NCBI GenBank assembly: GCA_951394045.1 | Contig: OX595986.1 | Coordinates: 2,447,534-2,511,533 of the forward strand | Length of the DNA stretch: 64,000 nucleotides | Source of the DNA: Nitzschia sp. DOCU1 | Lineage: Eukaryota; Bacillariophyta; Bacillariophyceae; Bacillariales; Bacillariaceae | Direction of reading: 5' to 3' | In this document: piece by piece, positions 22,427-32,282 of the stretch | Layout: every line of letters begins with the position of its first letter | Position numbering within the stretch: position 1 is the first letter of the stretch | The notes under the pieces: model-generated | What the model saw: the letters and a program-made list of their open reading frames with translations, nothing else | The model's database searches: none | What the model was told of the DNA's origin: nothing | Program-made: the position numbers and the translations under genes

Positions 22427-23275
22427 CGTGAGAAGTGGCCCGAACTCACAAATCATAGATTGGGCAACTGCCTTTCAATGAGTAAAACAAAATAAACCCA
22501 TGGTTACAAATCTGCGCGTAGGGGTGATTGCTCAACATTCTTCTGATATGTGATTTACCCGTTCGTTGCCACAACGATCCTCAGCTAATAATGGTGGCTA
22601 GTTCTCTCTAGCTGGTAGTACTAACACAACTACCAGTGGCCTACCAGTATAGAGTGCGTGCATGTGCCTAATTGTACTGGCATAGCCATTAGCTAGTGAT
22701 GGCGGTTTAACCTCTATTGTAGGTACCAATTGTACATATTGCGCGGGTATCCTATGATAGAGTTCAAGACATGGCACCGCCCCCACAACACGCGGAAGTT
22801 CCTTTGCTTTGCATAGAAGTTCTGCACTTCACCAATAAAAGGGCGTCGTCGTTGTGTCGTTTCTGATTAAATGCCCATTGTCGGGGCATAGTAAAAGAAA
22901 TGAGATAATATGCCTTGGAGGGAGAAAATGGAGAGTGGCGTGTCGGTGGACGATAAAACCCTTTTCCACCTTTCTGGTATTTCGTTCTACGTAGGCAATG
23001 AATACACAGCAGCAACTTTTACTCTTGAACGTTATCGGCACCACTATCCTAAAGGAGTTGTTTCATCTACGAAGTAAGGACTTTCATACACCAGCTTTTA
23101 TTTAGGTATACAAAAGAAGCCCTGGGTTTTTGCTGCCTGTCAAGGAGGACGGTTCTTGGATGTCTGGATCAGAGCGATAAAGGGAGATTTCATAACTTGT
23201 TCGTTGGTTAGCCTTGGGGCAGGAAGAAATTGTTGATCTGCCCGTCAACGGCATCATTGACCGGAGTTAATTGAG
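22427..23275. other. Intergenic region with hairpin
   Basis: About 850 bp. A perfect 8-bp inverted repeat, CTGGTAGT...ACTACCAG with a 9-nt loop, lies at 22612-22636, followed by another CTACCAG. It could be a 3'-end structure of the preceding gene or part of a small decayed element. No gene supported. Confidence 0.4.
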
Positions 23276-24814
23276 ATGACGGATGCTGCTACTAGTAGCG
23301 AAGAAATTGATACCCTTCGTGATGGGCAAGAAATTGGTCTCTACGTTCTGACCATGATTTCGGCAACCATTTCCATTGTGGGGAGCTCAACGATTGTCTA
23401 CAAAGTGGTCAAAAATCTGCACACAGCTGTGCCCTATGATCGCTTCTTATTAGGCCTGAGTTCCTGTGACATTGTGGCGTCATTGACGTTTTTCGTGGCT
23501 CCCTTTATGTTACCCAAGGCGACCTCCCAGCGTGTTTGGGCCAGTGGAAATGAGGGGACGTGCACGGCGTTGGGGTTCTTAACGCAATTTTCCTATTCCG
23601 CCTTTGTATACAATGGGATGCTGAGCTTTTACTATCTATTGACGGTCCGTTATGGAGTCAAGCGACAAACCTTGGCCAAGAAGTACGAGCCATGGATGCA
23701 CATATCTGTTGTGGGCTTTTTCCTAGCGACAGCTTCGATTGGTGCTGCTATTGGATTGTACAACGAAATAGATCTTGGGCCGGGTTGTTGGATTCGAGAC
23801 TACCCTAGAGGCTGTTATGAAGTGGGAGGCTGCACGGGGCACTACTTTGGCTGGGTCTTCACTGGACTTCCAACGCTATTCACATTATTCTCCGTGATTG
23901 TCAACAACTTGGTCATCTACTTTCATGTGAAGAGGATTTTTGGGGCCTCGGATAACAGCAATGCCCCAGGTGCAGCTGTCTTTCAACGCCGTACGTCAAT
24001 GCGGCACAAGGAACAAATCAGGGATGTTGCTAGGCAAGGTCTCTTGTACGTTGGGTCGTTCTTTTTGTGTTATTCCTGTCAGTTTGTTCTCCGAGTTTTG
24101 GAGAGCAGTCCATTTCCAGCCGACGAGAAGGAAGGTCAAGTCTATTGGCTACTCCTATTGGATGCCTTCTTGCGCCCCCTTCAAGGATTTGTTAACTTGC
24201 TGGTCTATACGCGGCCGAACTACGTCAAGTTGCGCGAGGCCTTTCCGGAAATGTCAAAGAAATGGGCGTTGCGGAAAGCATTTACCAGCCCCGATATCCC
24301 TAAGCTGATTTCCTCGTCAAGGCACTCCACTCGTCACTCGGGATCTCGGACTGGTAGACATCGGCCAGAAGGATCATCGGGTAGCTTTGGTAGTGGTGGC
24401 AATCGTAACAATACTGTCAAAAGTCACAAATCCGGATCCTATGTCTCTGATCTCTTCGTGGTTAGCGAGAGATCCAATGAAAGTGAAAGTGATAACGAGA
24501 GATCCCATGAAAGGGAAGGTGAAACCATTCCTGTAGCGAAACTCGTGGAAAACGCTAAAAGTTCCAAGTCTAGACCCCAACAAAGCAAGGCACCGCTTTT
24601 TGACGATCCCCTGTCAACCGTCACTACGGCTCGGGGTGAGAGTTTTGGGCTGGAATCAAGCCGGGATAGTCAAGGGGAAGTCTTAAGCAGCAACGGCATT
24701 TCTATGCTATCGGAACATGAAAAGCCCTCCAGTTCCGCTCGTCTCGGAATGGATGGTACCTTGCATGAAGGCGACATCGACACCCACGGGAGAGAATCGT
24801 TTGGCCACGAGTGA
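23276..24814 (+). CDS. Seven-transmembrane receptor (GPCR-like, cAMP-receptor/GCR1-type)
   Basis: A 512-residue protein with seven hydrophobic helices at about residues 20-45, 58-78, 97-123, 140-161, 187-213, 251-272 and 286-306. Extracellular Cys pairs are visible (GTCTALG before helix 3; CWIRDYPRGCYEVGGC in loop 2). After helix 3 comes LTVRYGVKRQ in the place of the DRY motif, and helix 7 ends with NLLVYTRPNY. The layout suits a class E or GCR1-like receptor that couples to G proteins at the plasma membrane. The C-terminal ~190 residues form a Ser/Arg/Glu-rich tail (SNESESDNERSHEREGE) with many possible phosphorylation sites. Ligand unknown. Receptor fold likely; class assignment tentative. 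Confidence 0.75.
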   Translation: MTDAATSSEEIDTLRDGQEIGLYVLTMISATISIVGSSTIVYKVVKNLHTAVPYDRFLLGLSSCDIVASLTFFVAPFMLPKATSQRVWASGNEGTCTALGFLTQFSYSAFVYNGMLSFYYLLTVRYGVKRQTLAKKYEPWMHISVVGFFLATASIGAAIGLYNEIDLGPGCWIRDYPRGCYEVGGCTGHYFGWVFTGLPTLFTLFSVIVNNLVIYFHVKRIFGASDNSNAPGAAVFQRRTSMRHKEQIRDVARQGLLYVGSFFLCYSCQFVLRVLESSPFPADEKEGQVYWLLLLDAFLRPLQGFVNLLVYTRPNYVKLREAFPEMSKKWALRKAFTSPDIPKLISSSRHSTRHSGSRTGRHRPEGSSGSFGSGGNRNNTVKSHKSGSYVSDLFVVSERSNESESDNERSHEREGETIPVAKLVENAKSSKSRPQQSKAPLFDDPLSTVTTARGESFGLESSRDSQGEVLSSNGISMLSEHEKPSSSARLGMDGTLHEGDIDTHGRESFGHE

Positions 24815-26222
24815 CGAGTTTTCGTGCGAAGATCCTTCTGGCAAGCAACCCCACCCTGGCAATCCTCTGACTCACTTCAATCGGCTTAACTCATTCTTGC
24901 TCGGTCTTAAAAGTTTCTTGTCGCGGCGGGAGTCCTCCTTGGCTTACTCTGTGATCATCATCCCCAGCGGGGCCCAGCTTACGGCCCTGCAACAAGGTCG
25001 GCAGCATCAGCAGCTGTTGGATCGAGGATTGAAGTAACAGTCTGCCTAATGGTCTCTTGAAAAACCTCATTGTGTAGAGAGCAACCAACCTCTCCAGCAA
25101 CACAAGGGTTGTCGAGGAGGGGAACATATAGAGAAATACATTCATATATCTGGCTCTCGCCGCAAGTCTCATTGGGGAGTCAAATGTACCGGCCAAATGA
25201 CATTCCTGTCACAACTCTAGGGCGAAAAATCCATCGCGCCATGAACAACACCACCACCACTAGCAGTGAGATTTGTAGACTCAACAACTTCAAGCATAGT
25301 AGCCTCCTGATTCAATAGCACATCGTCGATCATGGAGAAGGCAACACTGGACTAGACTCAAGCTGAATGGCGATGGAGAACAGCAGCGTAGTCAACGAGG
25401 AAGCAAAGTCATCTATTAGGAGCGAAGTGTGTGTCCGAAACAATCCTAGCAGCAGAGATCTTCGCTTTTACCGGTAGTTGGCAGGGTCAACAACAAAGTG
25501 AGGTCAAGTGAGTCAAGAGATGGTAGATGCATGCATGCAGCTGCCTCTCATCGTACGATCGGATACGAAGCGAAGGTATCGCTAGCGCTCGACAACCACA
25601 GAAAGACACCAGCTGACTGATTCGTTGGAGTATGATTCCATCACCAAACATAACAAGTTCTTCGCGTGAAGGGAGGGAAAAACCGCTTTCCTCGTGTCAT
25701 CACCACACATCATGATACACACCACGTACGTAGACCGACCAACCGAATGGTACGTTTTTGTCGCTGCATTCCCCCGGGGAAACATTTAGCACGACATCCC
25801 GCTTTCTCGTCAACTGTACAATTGCGTAGCATACCAGTAGTTGATTGTTGGCTCCAAGCAGGGGTCATTGTTCGCAAGCGTTCCCCACAATTGACCCCTG
25901 GCTCCAAGAGAAGGGGCAGAGGTTTAAAAAGTTCATGTTCCATCCGTCCGTCGATGACGACGAGCATTCAAAACCCTCTGCCTCTCCTCTTGCCCGCCCA
26001 ATCAAGAAGAAGGCTGCCCAGCTGACTGATTCCTTGCAGTTGACATGAACATTAAATAGAGAAGATGATTCTCTCACCAATGTTCCTTCGCTTTAAATAG
26101 GAGGAAAAAAAAGTAGACCGAAATCATGAAATAGCCTTCGGGGTAGCGATCGTCCAGAATCAATCTTACCAAATCGGCCTTACCAGTATTTGTGGCTGCA
26201 CTCCCCCGGGGAAACATAGAGC
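24815..26222. other. Repeat-bearing intergenic region
   Basis: About 1.4 kb without a supported gene. It contains an older duplicated segment (copies near 25611-25860 and 26020-26227). It also contains an inverted repeat, CAGGGGTCA (25859-25867) facing TGACCCCTG (25892-25900), flanked on the same side by GCTCCAAG repeats. The LTR retrotransposon lies in the second copy. Confidence 0.5.
25611..25860. repeat. Older dispersed repeat, copy R1
   Basis: Begins AGCTGACTGATTC and contains CCCCCGGGGAAACAT followed by TAGCACGAC. The same succession, diverged, occurs at 26020-26227 (AGCTGACTGATTC, then CCCCCGGGGAAACAT, then AGCATGAC) and resumes after the LTR element with ATCCCGGTTTCTC and CGCATACCA. 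R1 therefore shows the state of this repeat without the retrotransposon. Nature of the repeat unknown. Confidence 0.5.
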
Positions 26223-26227
26223 ATGAC

Positions 26228-26492
26228 TGCAGTGGACGTCAGGAAACGCCACTTCCCCGCGGGCATTCCTATTAGTCACGAAGGGCCATTCCTATTAGTC
26301 ACGAATGGAGGAGAATCGTAACGACTTCGATCTCCCGCGGGCGAATCCCGAAGACAGACGAAAGTGCAGGCGAAGCTTCGGATTCAAAGGATTCAATCGT
26401 ATGTTGCTGGCCTTCCAGGCCATCGACGATAGCACGTAAAATAGGCTCACAAATCACCATACAAAACAACCTTCTCTTAGTGAGTTAGTGCA
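26228..26492 (+). repeat. 5' LTR
   Basis: 265 bp, begins TGCAGTGG and ends AGTTAGTGCA, with the usual TG...CA termini. Near its start ATTCCTATTAGTCACGAA occurs twice in tandem (about 22-bp period), a possible enhancer-like element. Identical by eye to 31333-31597. Confidence 0.95.
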
Positions 26493-26505
26493 TTCTGATC
26501 AGAGC
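26493..26505 (+). other. Putative primer-binding site
   Basis: Directly after the 5' LTR the sequence reads TTC followed by TGATCAGAGC (26496-26505). This resembles the complement of initiator-Met tRNA 3' ends used by many LTR elements. The matching host tRNA is not in this window. Confidence 0.5.
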
Positions 26506-26584
26506 AAGTATGCTCGCTACGCAGAAGTACGCTGCTAAGTAAAAATACGAAAACACCTCTCGCGAGAAATAAGCAAGCTACGCA

Positions 26585-29500
26585 ATGGACGACGACAACC
26601 ACGCTGTTTTCCCTCTTATTTTAAAGGATTCGTCTAATGAGTATCCTGTGAAATGGAAGGTGGCAAATACCACCTATGAGGCTCATTTGAGCCGGCTCGA
26701 TCGTATCGAGTCTGGGGCAGTGATTCAGCATTGCCACCAAGTTCTCCATCGTGTGAGAGATGCAGTCGCTTCGGCGGCTCACATGGGACCCTCTCTATTC
26801 AGGGTTTTCCCCCGTACTTTGAGTATCCCTTTGACTTCGATCTGGGATCAAGTTCTTGCCGATCCTCTGCATGTTGGGCAAGGTCAAAATACGAGAGAGG
26901 ACTTCGAAGTCTTCGCCAAGGCTTTTGTGGCAGCTCATACTTCGCCTGAGGAACGTTACGACGCTGTAATGCAGCTGAGAACGTACACAAAGCCCCGTCA
27001 GATGATGGTCCGAGCCTTTTTTGCTCGTCTTTGCGAGATTAACGGCTATATCGAGTGGATGCCCGGTAATGAGGCACCGCTTAATGAGCAACAGCTACTC
27101 CAAGCTTTGTTCGAAGGCATGCCATTGGCATGGAAACACCGTTTTACGGCTGCGGGAAATTCCCCTTCCGCCACTAATCGTGGTAAGATGCTATATTACT
27201 TTGCTATGCAAGAGCGCCAGGCCGCCGAAAAGGAGCACCTAAATACCAGGAAACAACGTGCTTCTAGGCAGCAATCAACAGAGCAAGGTGGGAAGCATAA
27301 TGCTGGCTCGAAACGCCGTCGAAATGGGCATCGCAAGCGTGCTGATTTTAAAGACGGTCCGGCAAACAAGAAACGCAGTACTCGAATTGGAGACGAGGTC
27401 GACTGCCCAGTGCATCCGGACACCGCACACAAGTGGGGCGAATGCTTTGCAAACGCCTTCAACAAAAATAAGAAAGCAAAGACTACTGGAGCTTTCAAAA
27501 AGAAGGACAAAGATGGGGACAAGTCCCAATCCAAGTCCGTATCGTTTATGGTCGAGTCTACTCAAAGTGGCTCGAAAAATGACGCCGAAAACGACGCCTT
27601 TATGGTGACATTGCAAGACAATGTTTCCAACATGTCGATTGATTCAGTCATCAATCCGCCTGATAAGGAATGTAAGTCCTACGCGACAACGACGTCTTTC
27701 GTCACTGATATGGTGCCTACCATCTCTCATGCTATTGATCTCTTTGATCCTATGATCTTAGAAGAATCTGGCGCGTCGTTTGGCGACGACGTTGGAATAT
27801 ACATGGCCGAGATGAACGAAGCATACCTTTCTGGAGGTGGCTTAGAGAGCACAACTAATATATCAGATAATATTTTAGAAACTAATGTTTCATCGCGATT
27901 ACGACCTACGTCGTTAGCTATAGTAGCTAGTATCCAAGGATGCGCGACGCAAACACCTTTGAAGGTATTATTCGATAGTGGGAGTGAGATCACATTGGTA
28001 TCTCGCACCGCATTACCAACCGGTTGCAATCCTGAGCACGCCGACGCGCGAGCTTTATTTGGCATCGGTACAGCGCAGAGTAAACTCAAAGTGCGCCTTG
28101 AAAAAGTTAGATTCCCTGAATTCTCGCCCACGCAGTGCGTTGATAAACCTATTAGCGCGCACGTCGTGAACGCTTTAGGCCCGTACGATATCGTTCTCGG
28201 AACAGACGTACTTGTACCTCTAGGTATTGATGTCCAATCAACAACACGAACAATATCCTGGCTCGGAAATTTCGTACCTTGGAAGCCTAAAGATCACTTC
28301 GACCGTGATATTGAAAATAAGGAATTAACCGCATTTTGCTATTACATAGACACTCCTTATTCCTCACATTACGAGGCCATTTCTAATGTCTTCACGATTA
28401 CACGTCCATGCGACGAAATCAAGCAGTCAAAATACGAGATTGCAAATCCCGCTGATGTTGCCAAGCAGCAACTTCATTTGACGCCGTCACAACGTGACGA
28501 CTTGACTAAAGTTATTGGCAAATATGAAGCACTCTTTAATGGCACGCTCGTCAATACCGGACACCTGCCTACTTTTCGTAAGAAAGTGCACTTAGACTTA
28601 CTACCTGGTAGTACGCCTTTCCGTAGTCGACCATTTCCGGTCCCGGAACGTAATAAAGCCGTCTTCAAAGCTGAATTAGACCGCTTAGAAGAAATTGGCG
28701 TGCTTTCACGCTGCGGCCCCTCCGAATGGTTAGCGCCTACTTTCATCATTCCAAAGAAAGATGGACGAGTGCGCTGGGTCAGCGACTTTCGCGCCCTTAA
28801 CAAATGCATCAAGCGTAAAGTCTATACGATTCCCAAAATACACGATATTTTAAAGAAACGTTCAGGCTATAAGTTCTTCACCAAGCTTGACATCTCGATG
28901 CAATTTTATACCTTTGAACTCGATGACGAGTCGAAAGAATTGTGTACTATTGTCACACCTTTTGGTAACTATCGTTACAATCGACTACCTATGGGAGTCA
29001 AACAATCTCCTGACATCGCTCAAGAAGCAATGGAAGCTGTTCTTCGAGAAATCGAGGATGCCGAGGTCTACATCGACGACGTTGGCATCTTTTCGAGCTC
29101 GTGGGAAGCTCATTTGAAAACACTCGATAGAGTCCTCACAATTCTCCAACGCGAGAATTTCACTATTAATCCCCTTAAGTGTGAATGGGGCGTAACAGAG
29201 ACAGATTGGCTGGGCTATTGGCTCACACCGATCGGGCTTAAACCCTGGAAGAAAAAGATAACAGCGATTTTGAATCTCAGTCGTCCTACGACTATTCCAG
29301 AGCTTCGCTCCTTCATTGGCGCGGTCACTTTCTATCGTGACATGTTCCCACGTCGATCGCACATCTTAGCGCCACTTACGGCTCAGGTCGGAAAACGCAA
29401 ACTCGTTTGGACCGCACAATGCCAACAAGCTTTTGACGCAGCCAAAGCAATGTTAGCTAAGGACGTCCTCGTCCACTACCCAGACCATAATAAAGCATTT

Positions 29501-31216
29501 CACGTTTACTGTGATGCCAGCGACCGCCAGCTCGGCGCTGCGATTTTTCAAGATGGCAAACCCGTCGCATATTACTCACGTAAGTTAAATCCTGCTCAGC
29601 GCAACTACACTGTTGGCGAAAAGGAAATGCTCTCCATTGTCGAGACTTTAAAGGAGTATCGCTCCATGTTATTTGGTTGTCGTGAACTACATGTTTACAC
29701 CGACCATAAAAACTTAACCTTTAATAGCTTAACGACGCAACGCGTCATGCGATGGCGCATGTTCTTAGAAGACTTTGCGCCCATCTTTCATTATATCAAA
29801 GGCGAAGATAATACTCTCGCCGATGCACTTTCCCGGCTGCCAATCACTGAAAGGCAGAGTAGCGGATATAAGGATCCTATCGACCAATATCGGTCGAGTA
29901 TCGTTCTTGACAGCGTGAAAGAAGTAGACGCTGATGAATTGACGTCGTCGCGAGACCTGCTCTCGTTCTATTCATTCTATTCCATAGTAGTGGACGACCC
30001 CGATCTGGTAGATTGTTTCGTTCACCTTCCTGACCAAACAGGACATAACTTTGTACTTAGTTACGATAAAATAGTTGAGGCTCAAGAGCGGGACGCCGTT
30101 CTACAAGCCGCAGCTGCAAATGATCCACAGCGATACGAGCAAAAATTATTGGCGCCTGACACAAACGTGTGGTGCTATACGCCGCCAGATAAACCCTGGA
30201 AAATTTATCTTCCACTAGAGTTATTGGAGGATGGTATCCAATGGTACCATTATGCTTTGAGCCATATTGGTGGCTCTCGTCTATACGACACAATGGCAAT
30301 GCATTTCTACAATCCTAGATTAAAAGCTCGCACTGAAGAATTAGTGCAGAAATGCGACACATGCCAACGCATGAAATTGACAGGCCGAGGACACGGTCTA
30401 TTAGCTCCAAAGGAGGCACCATTATTACCATGGCGAGATGTTGCAGTTGATCTCATCGGACCATGGGAAATTGATGTTGGAAACCACGTCGTTTCATTTT
30501 CGGCTTTGACGATGATTGATCTCGTCACCAATTTGACAGAGATTGTGAGAATCGAAAATAAGAGCGCCGCACACATCGCGCAACTCTTCGAACAAGGATG
30601 GCTCGCCCGCTATCCTATGCCCCAGGCCATTATTTATGACCAAGGCTCTGAGTTCACGGGTTATCATTTTCAGCAAATGTGCGCTCGCAATCATATTGAA
30701 AGGCGCCCGATTTCCACAAAGAATCCTCAAGCCAATGCTGTATGCGAACGCATGCACCAAACCGTAGGTAATTCACTACGTACATTGCAGACGCTTAATC
30801 CACCTGCTGGAGTAGTGACGGCAGCGCAAATGGTAGATGCTGCTATTGCCGAAGCAATGTTTGCTCATCGAGCATCCTATAGCGAATCTCTAGGATCCAC
30901 GCCAGGCTCTTTAGCTTTCGGCAGAGACATGATTCTCAACATACCTATTATCGCAGATCTCATCTCGATACGACAAAAGCAACAGCAGCTCATAGATGAT
31001 CGATTGATCAAAGCGAATCAACAACGATTTGCATACGACTACGCCGTTGGAGACCAAGTTCTCAAGTTAGTCTACAAGCCTAACAAGCTACAGCCTCGAG
31101 CTGAAGGGCCATACCCTATTACTCGTGTACATACTAATGGCACTGTTACGATACGTCTATCACCATTCGTGATTGAGCGCATCAATATCCGCCGTGTGAA
31201 ACCATATCGGCAATAG
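26585..31216 (+). CDS. Gag-Pol polyprotein of Ty3/gypsy element
   Basis: A single 1543-residue frame. Residues ~1-330 are Gag-like, with a basic Lys/Arg-rich stretch and a CPVHPDTAHKWGEC motif in place of a normal zinc knuckle. Aspartic protease: VLFDSGSEITLVSR, Asp near 464. Reverse transcriptase: FRALNKCIKRKVYTIPKI, then YIDD at 829-832. RNase H: HVYCDASDRQLGAAIF, followed by the GEKEML and DHKNL motifs. Integrase: an H-H-C-C region (HIGGSRL...CDTCQRMK) and a DDE core (VDLIGPW, YDQGSEFTG, CERMHQ). No chromodomain is seen at the C-terminus. Gag and Pol share one frame with no stop or shift. All catalytic motifs look intact, so the element may be able to move. Confidence 0.93.
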   Translation: MDDDNHAVFPLILKDSSNEYPVKWKVANTTYEAHLSRLDRIESGAVIQHCHQVLHRVRDAVASAAHMGPSLFRVFPRTLSIPLTSIWDQVLADPLHVGQGQNTREDFEVFAKAFVAAHTSPEERYDAVMQLRTYTKPRQMMVRAFFARLCEINGYIEWMPGNEAPLNEQQLLQALFEGMPLAWKHRFTAAGNSPSATNRGKMLYYFAMQERQAAEKEHLNTRKQRASRQQSTEQGGKHNAGSKRRRNGHRKRADFKDGPANKKRSTRIGDEVDCPVHPDTAHKWGECFANAFNKNKKAKTTGAFKKKDKDGDKSQSKSVSFMVESTQSGSKNDAENDAFMVTLQDNVSNMSIDSVINPPDKECKSYATTTSFVTDMVPTISHAIDLFDPMILEESGASFGDDVGIYMAEMNEAYLSGGGLESTTNISDNILETNVSSRLRPTSLAIVASIQGCATQTPLKVLFDSGSEITLVSRTALPTGCNPEHADARALFGIGTAQSKLKVRLEKVRFPEFSPTQCVDKPISAHVVNALGPYDIVLGTDVLVPLGIDVQSTTRTISWLGNFVPWKPKDHFDRDIENKELTAFCYYIDTPYSSHYEAISNVFTITRPCDEIKQSKYEIANPADVAKQQLHLTPSQRDDLTKVIGKYEALFNGTLVNTGHLPTFRKKVHLDLLPGSTPFRSRPFPVPERNKAVFKAELDRLEEIGVLSRCGPSEWLAPTFIIPKKDGRVRWVSDFRALNKCIKRKVYTIPKIHDILKKRSGYKFFTKLDISMQFYTFELDDESKELCTIVTPFGNYRYNRLPMGVKQSPDIAQEAMEAVLREIEDAEVYIDDVGIFSSSWEAHLKTLDRVLTILQRENFTINPLKCEWGVTETDWLGYWLTPIGLKPWKKKITAILNLSRPTTIPELRSFIGAVTFYRDMFPRRSHILAPLTAQVGKRKLVWTAQCQQAFDAAKAMLAKDVLVHYPDHNKAFHVYCDASDRQLGAAIFQDGKPVAYYSRKLNPAQRNYTVGEKEMLSIVETLKEYRSMLFGCRELHVYTDHKNLTFNSLTTQRVMRWRMFLEDFAPIFHYIKGEDNTLADALSRLPITERQSSGYKDPIDQYRSSIVLDSVKEVDADELTSSRDLLSFYSFYSIVVDDPDLVDCFVHLPDQTGHNFVLSYDKIVEAQERDAVLQAAAANDPQRYEQKLLAPDTNVWCYTPPDKPWKIYLPLELLEDGIQWYHYALSHIGGSRLYDTMAMHFYNPRLKARTEELVQKCDTCQRMKLTGRGHGLLAPKEAPLLPWRDVAVDLIGPWEIDVGNHVVSFSALTMIDLVTNLTEIVRIENKSAAHIAQLFEQGWLARYPMPQAIIYDQGSEFTGYHFQQMCARNHIERRPISTKNPQANAVCERMHQTVGNSLRTLQTLNPPAGVVTAAQMVDAAIAEAMFAHRASYSESLGSTPGSLAFGRDMILNIPIIADLISIRQKQQQLIDDRLIKANQQRFAYDYAVGDQVLKLVYKPNKLQPRAEGPYPITRVHTNGTVTIRLSPFVIERINIRRVKPYRQ

Positions 31217-31320
31217 AGGGTTTTTTCTCTCATGCAAGTTTTCCCTCTCTCATAAATGATACATCTCATTTTTTATTATCCTTATTTCCTACATCATGGA
31301 AATTGAGTTCGGTCACCCTT

Positions 31321-31332
31321 GGAAAGGCAGGA
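31321..31332 (+). other. Polypurine tract
   Basis: GGAAAGGCAGGA immediately before the 3' LTR, in the position where plus-strand synthesis of LTR elements is primed. Confidence 0.6.
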
Positions 31333-31597
31333 TGCAGTGGACGTCAGGAAACGCCACTTCCCCGCGGGCATTCCTATTAGTCACGAAGGGCCATTCCTAT
31401 TAGTCACGAATGGAGGAGAATCGTAACGACTTCGATCTCCCGCGGGCGAATCCCGAAGACAGACGAAAGTGCAGGCGAAGCTTCGGATTCAAAGGATTCA
31501 ATCGTATGTTGCTGGCCTTCCAGGCCATCGACGATAGCACGTAAAATAGGCTCACAAATCACCATACAAAACAACCTTCTCTTAGTGAGTTAGTGCA
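31333..31597 (+). repeat. 3' LTR
   Basis: 265 bp, identical by eye to the 5' LTR, and followed by the target duplication ATGAC. Confidence 0.95.
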
Positions 31598-31602
31598 ATG
31601 AC

Positions 31603-32282
31603 AGCTTATCCCGGTTTCTCTTAACATGCACACTTGCGTTCGCATACCAACCGGTACCTGACCCGTGCTCCAAAACAAGTAACCACGGGGGGTGCCATCA
31701 CCGCTCCAGCTGATATTTGTAGGTTGTGTTTTCCTTTTTTGGAAAAAGAAGCTCAAAACACCAAGATGCCGACAAACCTCCAAGAATCCCGCATGACCTG
31801 AAGGCCTCCACTCCACTCTTACGGTAGGGCCGGGCGAGAGAACCCCCGAAGGCAACCCTCTTTACCTACCCGAAGCTACTATAATACCTAAGTTCGAATC
31901 TCTATTCGACAACCAGAACATCTGTACCAGATTCCCAGTTGCGGAGGGACAAGAAGCTCCGACCCGTCCATAAATGCGATATCGCCCAGCACGACTTGGC
32001 TGGAAAAAGAAGCGCTTTAATATGATTTTGAGAATGAAAAAACTTATTTTGGCAAATTGGTTACACCACAACTCGTAGATCCCTGGTATTCTCCGAGAAT
32101 CGGGCATATGGCGTTGGACGTAAGGCAGCTCTATCCGGAGTAAATAATAAAACGTATCGTACAGAAACAGAGGCTCTTGTTCTTTAGAATCGCCTAAGCT
32201 CCTCCTCGTCTCACAATCTTTATAGTACCACTTTTCCAAACGTTTGCATTATCTACTACTACCTACTAGCAACATTACGAAG
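31603..32282. other. Intergenic region after the retrotransposon
   Basis: About 680 bp. The first ~90 bp continue the older repeat interrupted by the retrotransposon. The rest should hold the promoter of the following gene. No other feature seen. Confidence 0.4.

Larger units (their letters stand above)
26223..31602 (+). mobile_element. Ty3/gypsy-type LTR retrotransposon, apparently intact
   Basis: The element proper spans 26228-31597 (5370 bp), flanked by the 5-bp target duplication ATGAC (26223-26227 and 31598-31602). The 265-bp LTRs look identical by eye. Inside are a primer-binding-like site, one long gag-pol frame in the order protease, RT, RNase H, integrase (the Ty3/gypsy order), and a purine tract before the 3' LTR. 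The intact frame and identical LTRs point to a very recent insertion. It occupies the second copy of an older repeat. Confidence 0.93.
26020..31690. repeat. Older dispersed repeat, copy R2, split by the LTR retrotransposon
   Basis: The left part (26020-26227) and right part (from 31598 to about 31690) together align with R1. The retrotransposon at 26228-31597 and its 5-bp duplication sit between them. This independently confirms the element's boundaries. Confidence 0.5.

Noticed and set aside
24717..25037. Open frame overlapping the end of the receptor gene
   Set aside because: Shadow frame with low-complexity content and no independent start signal.
25859..25900. Inverted repeat considered as transposon terminal repeats
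   Set aside because: Only 9 bp with a 24-nt interior and no target duplication; a hairpin at most.
31880..31915. GTTCGAATC-like stretch considered as a tRNA T-loop
   Set aside because: No flanking T-stem or acceptor stem pairing and no D or anticodon arm at the right distance.
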